Assembly: GCA_905480335.1 (NCBI GenBank)
Contig: CAJQPY010000012.1
Location: 27,308-91,307 of the forward strand
From: an uncultured Ilumatobacter sp.
Lineage (GTDB): Bacteria > Actinomycetota > Acidimicrobiia > Acidimicrobiales > Ilumatobacteraceae
DNA length: 64,000 bases
Direction: 5' to 3'
The translations under genes were made by a program, and so were the position numbers. Below the pieces are notes generated by a model. The model was not told the DNA's origin. It made no database searches and saw nothing but the letters and a program-made list of their open reading frames with translations. This document shows positions 35,560 to 44,127 of this stretch, piece after piece (position 1 is the first letter of the stretch; each line of letters begins with the position of its first letter).

Positions 35560-36957
35560 TCAGTCGTCGGGCAACATGACGCCCGGATTGAGGGTCCCCT
35601 CAGGGTCCAACGCGCGCTTGACTCGTCGCATTAGTTCCAACTCGACCTCCGGCTTCTGGCCGGCGATGCGGTCGCGAAGCTCGCGGCCCAGTCCGTGCTC
35701 GGCGCTGATGGTGCCGTCGAAATCCCAGACGATGCGATCGATCGCTGCTCGGAGGTCGCCGGCGTCCGCCTCGAGCGTGGCATCGTCGCCGGGGCGCAGC
35801 ACCGTGAAGTGGAGGTTGCCGTCGCCGACGTGGCCGAATGCATAGGGCAATGACCCCGGGGAGATGTGCTCTACCGCGTCCGACGCGGTCCGCAGGAAGG
35901 CCGCGATGCGATCCGGCGGTACGGCGAGGTCGTACTTCACGCCGAAGCCACCGAACGACCGGGTGGCGGTGAGCTCGTCGCGCAGCAGCCAGAGGTTGTC
36001 CTCCTGGGCGGTCGTCTCAGCGACGACGGCATCGAGGACGAGGCCGGCATCGGTCGCAGTCGACAGCATGGTCAGGAGATTGTCACCGATCCGGTCGGCC
36101 CCGCTGAAGCGGAGGAGCACGTACCAGTCGGCCACGGCGGCGACCGGTCGAATGATGCCGTAGCGCCCCACCACCTGGGCGACGCCGATCTCAGGGAGCA
36201 GCTCGAAAGCACTGAGCGCCCCCGGTGAGTGCGAGCGGGCGAGCGCGAACAACTCGTCGAGGTTGGCGAGCGAGCGGAGGGCGGCGAAGGCAGTGCGGTG
36301 GGCGGTCGGGAGTGAGTGCATCCGGACCACGGCGCGGGTCACGATGCCGATCGTCCCTTCGCCGGCGATGAACAGCTGCTTGAGGTCGAACCCGGAGTTG
36401 TCCTTCGGGAGCGCGCGCAACCCGTCCCAGATGCGGCCGTCGGCGAGGACGACTTCGAGGCCGAGGACCTGCTCGCGCATATTGCCGTACCGCAGCACGT
36501 TGATGCCGCCGGCGTTCGTGGCGATCGCTCCGCCGAGCGTTGCGCTGCCGCGGGCTCCCCAGTCGGGTGCGAAGAGTCGGTCGGCGGCCACGGCTTCCTG
36601 TTGTAGGGCTTCGATGGTCACGCCGGCTTGAGCGGTGATCGTGGACCGGGCGGCGTTCACCGCTTCGATCGTGTGCATGCGTGCGAGCGACAGGAGGACG
36701 GTTGGTCGGTCACCGGAGGGGATCGCGCCGCCGCTCAAGCCGGTGTTGCCGCCCTGGGTGGTGATCGCGACGCCGAGATCGGCGCAGATGCGCACCGCGG
36801 CGGCAACCTCGTCGGTGGAGGTCGGTCGGGCCATGCCCAGCGCCGATCCGGTGAACACCTTGCGGAAGTCGGTGAGGTGTGCGGCGATGTCGCCGGCCGG
36901 CAGCCACCCGCCTGGCCCGAGCCGATCGGCCAATGCGGTGGCGACGCCCGGGCTCAC
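35560..36957 (-). CDS. FAD-linked oxidase (GlcD/D-2-hydroxyacid dehydrogenase-like)
   Basis: From the GTG at 36957, whose GTGA overlaps the stop of the methyltransferase gene, the product has 465 residues, normal for this family. The VAO-type FAD-binding domain contains PTSTDEVAAAVRICADLGV, the pyrophosphate loop TTQGGNTGLSGGAIP and GGAIATNAGGINVLRYGN. The C-terminal cap has PYAFGHVGDGNLHFTVL, matching the catalytic HxGDGNxH of D-lactate/D-2-hydroxyglutarate dehydrogenases, and ends EHGLGRELRDRIAGQKPEVE...LNPGVMLPDD. It should oxidise a D-2-hydroxy acid, with electrons passed to a quinone or flavoprotein. A longer frame reaching 37242 is an Arg-rich shadow over the methyltransferase gene. It is third in the cupin-SpoU-FAD operon. 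Confidence 0.88.
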   Translation of the reverse strand: MSPGVATALADRLGPGGWLPAGDIAAHLTDFRKVFTGSALGMARPTSTDEVAAAVRICADLGVAITTQGGNTGLSGGAIPSGDRPTVLLSLARMHTIEAVNAARSTITAQAGVTIEALQQEAVAADRLFAPDWGARGSATLGGAIATNAGGINVLRYGNMREQVLGLEVVLADGRIWDGLRALPKDNSGFDLKQLFIAGEGTIGIVTRAVVRMHSLPTAHRTAFAALRSLANLDELFALARSHSPGALSAFELLPEIGVAQVVGRYGIIRPVAAVADWYVLLRFSGADRIGDNLLTMLSTATDAGLVLDAVVAETTAQEDNLWLLRDELTATRSFGGFGVKYDLAVPPDRIAAFLRTASDAVEHISPGSLPYAFGHVGDGNLHFTVLRPGDDATLEADAGDLRAAIDRIVWDFDGTISAEHGLGRELRDRIAGQKPEVELELMRRVKRALDPEGTLNPGVMLPDD

Positions 36958-37604
36958 GGGCGCCTCGACGTAGAGGTTGCTGTTGTGGAGTTGGCGGCGT
37001 GTTGCATGGCCCAGGCGTACATCGCGATCCCCGAGGCGACGCCGGCGTTGAGTGACCGCGTCGAGCCGTACTGGGAGATCGCGCAGACGACATCGGCAGC
37101 GTCGAGTGCTTCGGTTGATAGGCCGGGGCCTTCCTGCCCGAACACGAGCACGCACTGCTCCGGAAGCGCGGTCGTTTCGATTGGCACTGATCCATCGACG
37201 TTGTCGATCGCCACGATCGGCAGGTCGGTGTCCCGGGCCCACGTTGCGAATGCTGCGACGTTCGGGTGGTTGCGGATGTGTAGATAGCGGTGAGTCGACA
37301 TCGCCCCGCGACGGTCCCAGCGGTGGGGGCCGATGATGTGGATGCAGCTGGCGAGAAACGCGTTTGCGTTGCGGACGACTGTGCCGATGTTGAAGTCGTG
37401 CTCCCAGTTCTCGATCGCGACGTGGAAGCCGTGGCGGCGGGTATCGAGGTCGGCGACGATCGCCTCAACGGTCCAGTAGCGGTAGCGGTCGATGACGTTG
37501 CGGCGGTCGCCACCGGCGAGGAGTTCGGGGTCGAGTCGAGCGTCGTCGGGCCACGGGGGGGCATGTGGCCCGACACCGACCGACACAGCTGGCTCATCGG
37601 TCAT
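36954..37604 (-). CDS. SpoU-type RNA methyltransferase (second copy)
   Basis: From the ATG at 37604 the product has 216 residues. Motif 1 is FHVAIENWEHDFNIGTVVRNANAF, a variant of the E-N-x-x-D/H-N-xGxxxRxA box; motif 2 is LVFGQEGPGLS; motif 3 is ISQYGSTRSLNAGVASGIAMY, all typical of SPOUT 2'-O-methyltransferases. A short N-terminal arm lacks a separate RNA-binding domain. It starts seven bases after the cupin stop and overlaps the FAD gene by four bases, so it is the middle gene of a tight operon. The RNA target is unknown. The frame upstream of the ATG opposes the cupin gene and is not coding. Confidence 0.85.
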   Translation of the reverse strand: MTDEPAVSVGVGPHAPPWPDDARLDPELLAGGDRRNVIDRYRYWTVEAIVADLDTRRHGFHVAIENWEHDFNIGTVVRNANAFLASCIHIIGPHRWDRRGAMSTHRYLHIRNHPNVAAFATWARDTDLPIVAIDNVDGSVPIETTALPEQCVLVFGQEGPGLSTEALDAADVVCAISQYGSTRSLNAGVASGIAMYAWAMQHAANSTTATSTSRRP

Positions 37605-37611
37605 CGTGACG

Positions 37612-37893
37612 TCAGCGGTCGCGCATTTCGGTGCCGGCTGCGGCGGTGATAAACACCACGGTCGGGTTCCACTCGCCATCGACGAGATCCGCTCTGTGCC
37701 AGACGCCGGGGTCGTTGACGACGGCTTGGCCCGCCGAGATCGTGACCGTGGACGTGGTGCCGTCGGCCGCGTGGTCGTGGCCGTAGCCGTCGTACCACTC
37801 GACATCGCCGGTGTGGCGGGGGAGCGGAACCGCTTTCGCCCCCAATCTGAGGTGCACGAAATCGCCGGACGAGAACTCGATCACCTCGGTCAT
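37612..37893 (-). CDS. Small cupin-like protein
   Basis: A 93-residue protein. The sequence looks like a short single beta-barrel: SSGDFVHLRLGAKAVPLPRHTG, WYDGYGHDHAADG, then GQAVVNDPGVWHRADLVDGEWNPTVVFITAAAG. The His cluster (HDH and WH) and the PGVWH turn resemble cupin metal sites. Function cannot be told; possibilities include a small sensor or isomerase. It is the first gene of the operon with SpoU methyltransferase and FAD oxidase, separated from the former by seven bases. The link between the three activities is not obvious. Confidence 0.55.
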   Translation of the reverse strand: MTEVIEFSSGDFVHLRLGAKAVPLPRHTGDVEWYDGYGHDHAADGTTSTVTISAGQAVVNDPGVWHRADLVDGEWNPTVVFITAAAGTEMRDR

Positions 37894-37925
37894 AGCTCAA
37901 TCTTCCCACACGGCCGTGACGCTCA

Positions 37926-39176
37926 TCACGGGTGAATGTCGTGGGCGTGGGGTGTGCCGTCGCGTCGCTGACCCGGGCCGGATGTCACGGTGGCGGGCAG
38001 TCGAAGCGTGAGGAGCCAGGTGATGCCCACGAACAGGGCAGTGCCCCAGAGTGCCAGCGAGAGCCCGCCCCACAGGTAAAGCAGTCCGGACAGCAGCGTT
38101 CCGACCAGACGGCCGGCGGCGTTCGCCGAGTAGTAGAAACCGACGTCGGTCGCCACCTGGTCGTCATCGCTGTAAGCGAGGATCAAGTACGAGTGCAGTG
38201 ACGAGTTCAGTGCGAAGACGACGCCGAAGATGACCAGGCCGCCGATGATTGCCACCGTTGTCGCAGTCTGAGAGGAGTCGGCGGAGACGGCGACCGCGAT
38301 CGCGGTTGCCACGATGCCGAGGGCAAACGACCAATGTTGCGCCGCGGCGATGTCGTCGCGTTGGCCGAGGAAGCGTGGTGCGGCCGACTGCACCGCTCCG
38401 TACCCGATCACCCATGCCGCGAGGAATCCGCCGACGCCGTAGAACGACCACCCGAGTACGTCGTGGAGGTAGATCGGCAGTGCGACGACAAACCAGATGT
38501 CGCGGGAGGCGAACAGGAAGAAGCGGGCGGCAGACAACCGGTTAATGGCCTCGGACTTCGACAGGATCGAACGCAGCGGCGGCTTCACCTTCGACTTGCC
38601 GATGTCGCCGGTGAGCATGGTCGAAATTACCGCGAGCGTCACCGCGAGGACGCCGACCATCAGCCAGAGGGCGGTGTCGTAACCGATCCACCCGAGCAGT
38701 GCCGCACCGAGAAAGAATCCGACGCCCTTGAGGGCGTTCTTCGACCCGGTGAGCAGCGCCACCATCCGGAAGAGTGCGCCGGCGCTGTCTCCGGCGACGA
38801 ACTTCACAGCGCTCTTCGAGCTCATCTTCGTGAGGTCCTTGGCGATACCGGACAGTGCCTGGGCACCCATCACGAAGGCCACCGACTTGAGCTCCGCCCA
38901 GCTCTCCCGCTGGAACGTGAGCGCAACGAGCGCAATCATCTGCAGAGACAGGCCAACCATGAGGGTCCGGCTCAGCCCGGTGCGCGATCCGACCCATCCA
39001 CCGATCAGGTTCGTGACGATGCCCATGAACTCGTAGAGCAGGAACAAGAAGGCGATCGCCATCGGCGAATACCCGAGTTCGTTGAAGTGCAGAAGCACCA
39101 ACATTCGCAGCGCGCCGTCGGTGAGCGTGAACGCCCAATATCCGGCGGTCACCAGGGCGTAGTTCCGCACGTTCAC
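37926..39176 (-). CDS. arsJ: ArsJ, exporter of 1-arseno-3-phosphoglycerate
   Basis: A 416-residue MFS-type protein with about 12 membrane helices, beginning [36 protein letters not shown]. The features fit the ArsJ family: [20 protein letters not shown], the loop [15 protein letters not shown], and the conserved [23 protein letters not shown]. In the known system, a dedicated GAPDH makes the unstable 1-arseno-3-phosphoglycerate from arsenate, and ArsJ exports it, giving arsenate resistance. The neighbour is exactly that GAPDH: ArsJ starts with GTG inside its stop codon (GTGA overlap), so the two are translationally coupled. No arsR, arsB or arsC is visible nearby. The C-terminal 25 residues are hydrophilic and His/Asp-rich. 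Confidence 0.88.
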   Translation of the reverse strand: MNVRNYALVTAGYWAFTLTDGALRMLVLLHFNELGYSPMAIAFLFLLYEFMGIVTNLIGGWVGSRTGLSRTLMVGLSLQMIALVALTFQRESWAELKSVAFVMGAQALSGIAKDLTKMSSKSAVKFVAGDSAGALFRMVALLTGSKNALKGVGFFLGAALLGWIGYDTALWLMVGVLAVTLAVISTMLTGDIGKSKVKPPLRSILSKSEAINRLSAARFFLFASRDIWFVVALPIYLHDVLGWSFYGVGGFLAAWVIGYGAVQSAAPRFLGQRDDIAAAQHWSFALGIVATAIAVAVSADSSQTATTVAIIGGLVIFGVVFALNSSLHSYLILAYSDDDQVATDVGFYYSANAAGRLVGTLLSGLLYLWGGLSLALWGTALFVGITWLLTLRLPATVTSGPGQRRDGTPHAHDIHP

Positions 39177-40195
39177 AGGTTGGATGCCACCTTTGCAGCG
39201 AGGTCGGCCAGGCGGAACGCGTAGCCGTACTCGTTGTCGTACCAGATCAGCACCTTGACCATTCGGTCGTCGATGACCATGGTGGAGGGGCCGTCGACGA
39301 TCCCTGAACGCTGGTCGTTCGTGTAGTCCGCCGAAACCAGTGGACGATCCTCGAACCCGAGAATTCCATCAAGTTCTCCGACCGATGCAGCGCGGAGATG
39401 ACTGTTGATCTCTTCGGCGTTTACGTCGCGCTGCATCGTAAACACTGCGTCGGTCAGCGATGCGTTGAGCAGCGGGACGCGCACTGCGGTGCCGTTGAGC
39501 TTGCCGGTAAGTTCGGGATAGATCATCGTGATCGCCGTAGCGGACCCGGTGGTTGTTGGAATCAACGAATTAAGTGCCGACCGAGCTCGGCGCAGGTCCG
39601 GGCGGGGCGTATCGACGACCACCTGTGTGTTGGTGACATCGTGGATCGTAGTGATAGCGCCCCGCTCGATGCCGATCTGTTCGTGCAGCACCTTCACCAC
39701 CGGAGCGAGGCAGTTGGTCGTGCATGAAGCGGCCGTGACGATGTGGTTCGTCGCAGGGTTGTAGAGGTCATCGTTGCACCCCATCACAATGTTCAAAACG
39801 CCATCGGACTTGACCGGCGCGGCGACGACGACCTTCTTGACGCCGTGATCAAAGTAAGGTTCAAGCGTTTCGGTGGTCTTGAAGATCCCGCTGCACTCGA
39901 GCACGATGTCGACATTTCGTGCCTGCCATGGCACGTCCCCCGGTAGCGAATGCCGAGAGACCGAGAGCTGCTGTCCGTCGACGCGCATCAGGTCGCCGCT
40001 CACACTGACGGTTCCCTGGTACCGGCCGTGTACGGTGTCGAATTCGAGCAGGTGCGCAGCGGTCGGCGCGTCGGCATGTGGGTCGTTGACGTGGACCAGC
40101 TCGATGTCGTCGCCGAGCGCCCGTCGATGCGCGAGCCCACGGACGACGAGGCGACCGATCCTGCCGAACCCGTTTATGCCGACGCGAATAGTCAT
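39173..40195 (-). CDS. ArsJ-associated glyceraldehyde-3-phosphate dehydrogenase
   Basis: A 340-residue GAPDH. The NAD fold begins [17 protein letters not shown]; the catalytic cysteine is C158 in [12 protein letters not shown] and the general base H185 in TTIHDVTN. With arsenate in place of phosphate it yields 1-arseno-3-phosphoglycerate, the substrate of ArsJ. It is not in a glycolytic cluster (no pgk or tpiA), and the coupled arsJ gene defines its role; some glycolytic activity is still possible. The ATG at 40195 directly follows AAGGA without spacing, so a normal ribosome binding site is lacking. A -10 box (TAGCGT) ends seven bases before it, suggesting a leaderless mRNA, with a PHO-box-like repeat upstream. 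Confidence 0.88.
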   Translation of the reverse strand: MTIRVGINGFGRIGRLVVRGLAHRRALGDDIELVHVNDPHADAPTAAHLLEFDTVHGRYQGTVSVSGDLMRVDGQQLSVSRHSLPGDVPWQARNVDIVLECSGIFKTTETLEPYFDHGVKKVVVAAPVKSDGVLNIVMGCNDDLYNPATNHIVTAASCTTNCLAPVVKVLHEQIGIERGAITTIHDVTNTQVVVDTPRPDLRRARSALNSLIPTTTGSATAITMIYPELTGKLNGTAVRVPLLNASLTDAVFTMQRDVNAEEINSHLRAASVGELDGILGFEDRPLVSADYTNDQRSGIVDGPSTMVIDDRMVKVLIWYDNEYGYAFRLADLAAKVASNL

Positions 40196-40202
40196 TCCTT
40201 CG

Positions 40203-40246
40203 ACGCTAGGCAGTCAGAGCCGCTTCGAGGTGAACCCAATGTGAAC
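40203..40246 (-). promoter_or_regulatory. Candidate PHO box and -10 of the GAPDH-arsJ operon
   Basis: On the minus strand two adjacent 11-nt units read GTTCACATTGG (40246-40236) and GTTCACCTCGA (40235-40225). Streptomyces PhoP sites are built of 11-nt direct repeats with core GTTCACC. The -10 TAGCGT (40208-40203) lies 16 bp downstream, so the second unit occupies the place of the -35 box, as expected for an activator site. The -10 is seven bases before the start codon. Confidence 0.5.
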
Positions 40247-40289
40247 TGATGGCGCCGTCGCTGGTGCGTGAGCGTTTCCGGCGGCGTAT

Positions 40290-41190
40290 CAATTCAGTGC
40301 GGGCCGCAGGGCCGCCGACGTCGAGATTCGCAGCGAGCGCGTCGGTATCAACGGGGAGTCGCAGTACCACTCCCACCATGTCGGCATCGGCGGAGTGGAA
40401 CGCGGCGATCTACTCGACCGCATCGTGTCAGCGCTTCGGCGGTGGCCCGGTCGGCCGTGTCGGCCCCAGTGACGTTTTAGTCGCTGGAGTTTGGCGTCGA
40501 CGCGCAAGCGGTTGGCGTCAAGATAGAAGGCGAGGTTTACTGAACGCTCGGGTGTGGTGAGGTTTCGGCCGATCGCTTCGCACGCTCCGTCGAGCCGGTG
40601 ATTCAGTGCGCGTAATCGTCGGGGCCTCCGTAGGGAAAATTCCACCCTGAACAGAACTGGGCTGCGTTCGCCGGTCTGCGTCGAGTTCTGCGCGGCCCGT
40701 CCCCAATGGGCTGGTTAGCTATACGGACCCGGCACGCAGGTGACGTTGTCGATGCGCAAGTACTCGCCTGCGAACGTCGTCGGTGCTGCGTCGCCGAGCA
40801 GGGCTGAGATGATCTCCATTTACTCGCTTAGCCGGTCGAATCGTTCGGCGACCACGTGGAAGTCGTGGCCGTGGGCGCGCAACTTGGGTTAGTGCCATCC
40901 GGCGCCAAAGACCTGATTCAAACTGTCCTGCTGAGAGATGATCGATCGCAGCGATCGACTTCGCAAGCAGCGCAGGATTCTGGAACGGGACGCGGAACAC
41001 CAGACTGCCTAGTTGGGCTTTCGAGTTGACAACTGCCAACGCGCCGAGGGCGGCTGGCGCCTCTTAGAGATCGTCCCAGATAGAGAGCTAGTCAACGGTG
41101 TCGTCGAGTCGCCGCCACAGGCCGACCAGTTCGTCGATGCTGGCGTTCTGGTGGCCGCCGAGAGCGATGGGTCACGGGGTGTTGAAGGTG
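40290..41190 (-). pseudogene. Decayed LLM-class F420-type oxidoreductase gene
   Basis: Across about 900 bp the minus strand carries consecutive pieces of one luciferase-like oxidoreductase in different frames. In order they are: ELVGLWRRLDDTVD; AVVNSKAQLGSLVFRVPF and NPALLAKSIAAIDHLSAGQFE; FGAGWH followed by a TAA; HGHDFHVVAERFDRLSE followed by another TAA; MEIISALLGD, GEYLRIDNVTCVPGPY; and ACEAIGRNLTTPERSVNLAFYLDANRL. Each matches the expected position in an intact protein (compare GGRF...GAGWH...ERF.RL.E). At least two in-frame stops and several frameshifts interrupt it, and the C-terminal third becomes unrecognisable after about 40480. Intact paralogues occur at 22880 and 58489. Confidence 0.8.
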
Positions 41191-41191
41191 G

Positions 41192-41905
41192 TCATGAGGT
41201 GAGGGAGATGATCGCCTCGTGTTCGACTGCGGCCACGTCGCGTCCGTCTGCGGTGATGAATACGTTGAGGATCGCTCGCTCACCGGCTCGGCTGTCGACG
41301 CGCTTGACAACGTTTGCCACCGCTCGGATCGTCGCTCCGATTGGGGCGACGCCAAGGTGGGCGATCCGACTGCGAACGTGGATCCATGGTCCCGTCACGA
41401 GTTGCTCGTGGCAGAACTGATTCGCGATCCGGGGCCAGCTTGACGGGTGAGCGATGCCGTCCTCGGCGTAGACAGTTGAGTCATCGCCCGAACGCCTCCC
41501 GTAGTCGGACCAAGTCGCGTCGAGGGGAAACTCGATCGGCTGGAGTTCGTCGCCGTCGCGGTGGACAATCGGCTCGCGAACGGTGATGGCGAAATCAGCT
41601 TCGACCCGCGCATTTCCGTCGACCTCAGCTGTCACGTGGCGCTCGCCGTCGACGCGACATTCGATCGTGTCGCCATCAAGGATTGGGTGGCGGAAGCGGA
41701 CTGCGGATCCACCGTGAGAGATCCACCCGCGACCCCAGGCGGTGACGGGAAGATGGGCCATCGCAGCGTACGTCGTCACACCCGCTACGAGGGCTCCGCC
41801 AAAACCCGCGGCACGAGCGCCAGCTTCGGTGTGTATCGGGTTGTCGGCATGCTCGGGGAGGTTGACCGCCGTGACCGTCCACGGTTGGAGGGGCGCGAAC
41901 GTCAT
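41192..41905 (-). CDS. MaoC-like hot-dog fold protein
   Basis: From the ATG at 41905 the product has 237 residues. It shows the hydratase-2/MaoC pattern NPIHTEAGARAAGFGGALVAGVTTYAAM (about residues 20-47), in which the Asn/Asp and His act on the acyl-CoA, although the usual D-x-N-P-x-H is shortened to H-A-D-N-P-I-H. A second hot-dog half (residues about 150-237) lacks the motif, so the protein may be a double hot-dog with one active site. It is likely an enoyl-CoA hydratase or thioesterase. The acyl-CoA dehydrogenase lies 31 bp upstream on the same strand, so both are probably steps of one acyl-CoA breakdown path. The frame upstream of the ATG is a shadow. Confidence 0.75.
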   Translation of the reverse strand: MTFAPLQPWTVTAVNLPEHADNPIHTEAGARAAGFGGALVAGVTTYAAMAHLPVTAWGRGWISHGGSAVRFRHPILDGDTIECRVDGERHVTAEVDGNARVEADFAITVREPIVHRDGDELQPIEFPLDATWSDYGRRSGDDSTVYAEDGIAHPSSWPRIANQFCHEQLVTGPWIHVRSRIAHLGVAPIGATIRAVANVVKRVDSRAGERAILNVFITADGRDVAAVEHEAIISLTS

Positions 41906-41936
41906 GTGATGACCGGACTGACAGCCGCTTGAGGCG

Positions 41937-43163
41937 TCAGTTGCGGGGCACTTCGTTCCACGGCACGGACTTGTCAACTCGCGGTTCGCCGGGCAGACCA
42001 AGCACCTGCTCACCGAGGATGTTGCGCATGATCTCCGACGTTCCGCCTTCGATCGAGTTCGCCCGCACGCGCAGGAACGCATAACGCAGGCCGTGCGCTG
42101 TCCCGGACACGTCAAGGTCCTCTGGGCGACGGAACGTGTAGTCGTAGCCGATGAGAGCGTCGGCGCCGAGCAGGTTCATACAGAATTCGTAGAGCCCCTT
42201 GTTCAGCTCCGAGTACGCAAGCTTTGCGATCGACATCTCTGGGCCCGGATTGCCGGCTTTCGCGTTCTGGGCGGCGCGCATGTTGGTTAAACGACCGACC
42301 TCGGCGCGCACCCACCACTGCATGAGCGTGTCCTTGTCGGCAGCTGTCTGCTTCGACGGTTCGATTGCCTCCCACACTTCGACCGCGTCATTTGCGGCTG
42401 CACCACGCTTCGGAGCTCCTCCGCCGCCGCCGCCGATAGCGCTGCGCTCGTTCATCAACGTCGTGAGGCTGGCACGCCATCCTTCTCCGACGTCGCCGAC
42501 CCGATGTGCATCCGGGACTCGCACGTCGGTCATGTAGACCTCGTTGAACTCGGCCTCGCCGGTGATTTGACGGAGCGGCCGGACCTCGACGCCTTCGGCG
42601 CGCATGTCAAGTGCGAAGTAGGTCATGCCCTTGTGCTTTGGGGCGTTGGGGTCGGTGCGTGTGACGAGCATGCCGAAGTCGGCGAGGTGGGCAAGTGTGT
42701 TCCATACTTTTTGCCCGTTGACGATCCATTCATCGCCGTCGCGTTCGGCCCGTGAGCCGAGACCTGCGAAGTCGGATCCAGCACCGGGCTCGGAGAAGAG
42801 CTGGCACCACTTCTCTTCACCGGTGAACATAGGCCGGAGGAATCGTGCCTTCACCTCGTCGCTGCCGTGGGTGGCGATGGTGGGGCCTGCGAGCGCCATG
42901 AAGAACGTGCTCGGATCGGTTGGCTTGGCGCCTGCCTCGCGCATGCGACGATCGACGATTTGGTTGAGTTCGGGGCGAACGCCGAGACCACCGTCACCTT
43001 CGGCGAAATGCACCCACGCAAGGCCGGCGTCGAACCGTGCGCCACGGAACTGATGGTTTTCCATCGCCTTCGGATCGTGCGCGGCGAGGAGCGCATCGAT
43101 TGCATGGTTCACGCGTTGGGCTTCGGAGTCAATGGTGACGGCGGTGTCTTCAAGCACGGTCAT
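41937..43163 (-). CDS. Acyl-CoA dehydrogenase
   Basis: From the ATG at 43163 the product has 408 residues, the normal family length. The FAD- and substrate-binding middle region reads WCQLFSEPGAGSDFAGLGSRAERDGDEWIVNGQKVWNT in order, with the beta-domain after it. The C-terminal four-helix domain ends YTFRRPEDLDVSGTAHGL and RVRANSIEGGTSEIMRNILGEQVLGLPGEPR, the second being the common catalytic-side signature IEGGTSEI. A glycine-rich insert GGGGGGAPKRG (about 250-260) is present. It oxidises an acyl-CoA at C2-C3 and passes electrons to ETF. Chain length is not predictable. A frame running to 43262 lacks support. The MaoC-like gene follows. Confidence 0.9.
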   Translation of the reverse strand: MTVLEDTAVTIDSEAQRVNHAIDALLAAHDPKAMENHQFRGARFDAGLAWVHFAEGDGGLGVRPELNQIVDRRMREAGAKPTDPSTFFMALAGPTIATHGSDEVKARFLRPMFTGEEKWCQLFSEPGAGSDFAGLGSRAERDGDEWIVNGQKVWNTLAHLADFGMLVTRTDPNAPKHKGMTYFALDMRAEGVEVRPLRQITGEAEFNEVYMTDVRVPDAHRVGDVGEGWRASLTTLMNERSAIGGGGGGAPKRGAAANDAVEVWEAIEPSKQTAADKDTLMQWWVRAEVGRLTNMRAAQNAKAGNPGPEMSIAKLAYSELNKGLYEFCMNLLGADALIGYDYTFRRPEDLDVSGTAHGLRYAFLRVRANSIEGGTSEIMRNILGEQVLGLPGEPRVDKSVPWNEVPRN

Positions 43164-43600
43164 GTGCTGAGTTTCGCGCACCGCACCCGAAACGATGCAT
43201 TCGAGAACGCAGGTAAGGCCGAGGTTGCGCCAACCCCCGGGGATCGTGATGGCGTGCGTCACGAAATCTCTTGCCTCCTACACCGGGATGTGCGTTCAAC
43301 GCCGGATCGCTTGGATCAGGTGATCCGGTGCCATGGAGGGTGGGTAAGCGGAGCGACGACGGCCGCGTCGCTCCGCGGATCAAAGCATGCTGGAGATGCC
43401 GCCACCATTCGTTGCGCAATCCGACGTAGCCAGCTGAGCCGAGTTGAACGCCGATACGTCGACTGTCGAGGCAAAGGCGAGGTTGGCAGCTACCGAGGCA
43501 AGCTTCCAATTACGCGACAACGAGGATGTCGCCCCGACGACCGGGATTGAGGTAGGAACGCTCAAGTTCAGCTTCGAACCCAACAGCAATATGGACAGCA
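43164..43600. other. Intergenic, no intact gene
   Basis: About 440 bp upstream of the acyl-CoA dehydrogenase. A plus-strand frame around 43444-43600 includes GTLKFSFEPNSNMDSIVFV, which may be the upstream part of the alpha/beta-hydrolase pseudogene, but I cannot align it confidently. Confidence 0.35.
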
Positions 43601-44127
43601 TTGTCTTTGTTCGACCAGAGATCCGACGTACCGGTACCCCTCGTTCATCACATCGACGGCGTCGGGATGCAAACGATATTGGCGTCTAACGGCTTCTTTC
43701 GATCGTGGGGATGGATTATCGCCAAGCAAAGCGTCGCAGTTGCGATGGCTGATTTCTTCAGCTGTCTCTCGTCGCCGTCGTCGATCGAGAAAAAGGCGGC
43801 AACTCGTGCCTCGTTGAGGCCTTCGAATTCAGCATCCCCTTTGACTGGTCTATTTGCACTACCGAGGCCGCCATCCGGGAATTGCCGCCGACCGTGATTC
43901 GGTTCAACGGATGCGACCCGCTACGCGAAGACGGCATCGACTTTGAACGGCTGTTGCTGCGGGTAGGCGTCGAGCGGCACGTTGCGCCAGTTAGTGGAAC
44001 GATCCACGGCACCGAGAGTTTCGTGATCATCTGCCCGATAGCAGCTGAGAAAGAAGCGACGACGTTGCGTTCTTCTGCACGGATACCCGATGTCGGTCAG
44101 CCCGTTGCACCTCAGCCCGTTGCGTAG
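43601..44127 (+). pseudogene. Decayed alpha/beta hydrolase (acetyl-esterase type)
   Basis: Pieces of a hormone-sensitive-lipase/Aes-type hydrolase lie in two plus-strand frames. The first frame has VPLVHHIDGVGMQTIL, a decayed form of the oxyanion HIHGGGM, and SVAVAMADFFSCLSSPSS, matching the next strand and its NCLSPSS loop. The other frame, from about 43798 to 44127, has GGNSCLVEAFEF (nucleophile-side helix), then LPPTVIRFNGCDPLREDGI with the catalytic Asp, and GVERHVAPVSGTIHGTESF with the catalytic His. The GxSxG nucleophile segment and about 100 residues are missing, and the frames change near 43790. The end overlaps the Lrp gene tail by 16 bases. Confidence 0.72.

Noticed and set aside
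36958..37242. N-terminal extension of the FAD oxidase frame.
   Set aside because: The extension lies over the methyltransferase gene in another frame, is Arg-rich, and the GTGA overlap at 36954-36957 gives a family-length protein.
38334..39224. 296-residue plus-strand frame antisense to arsJ.
   Set aside because: Glu/Arg/His-rich composition typical of antisense to hydrophobic genes; arsJ is clearly the real gene.
42504..42755. A plus-strand frame that begins MCIRDS, resembling translated Nextera adapter sequence.
   Set aside because: The DNA is atgtgcatccgggactcg, not the adapter, and it lies in the well-supported acyl-CoA dehydrogenase gene on the other strand. The resemblance is chance.
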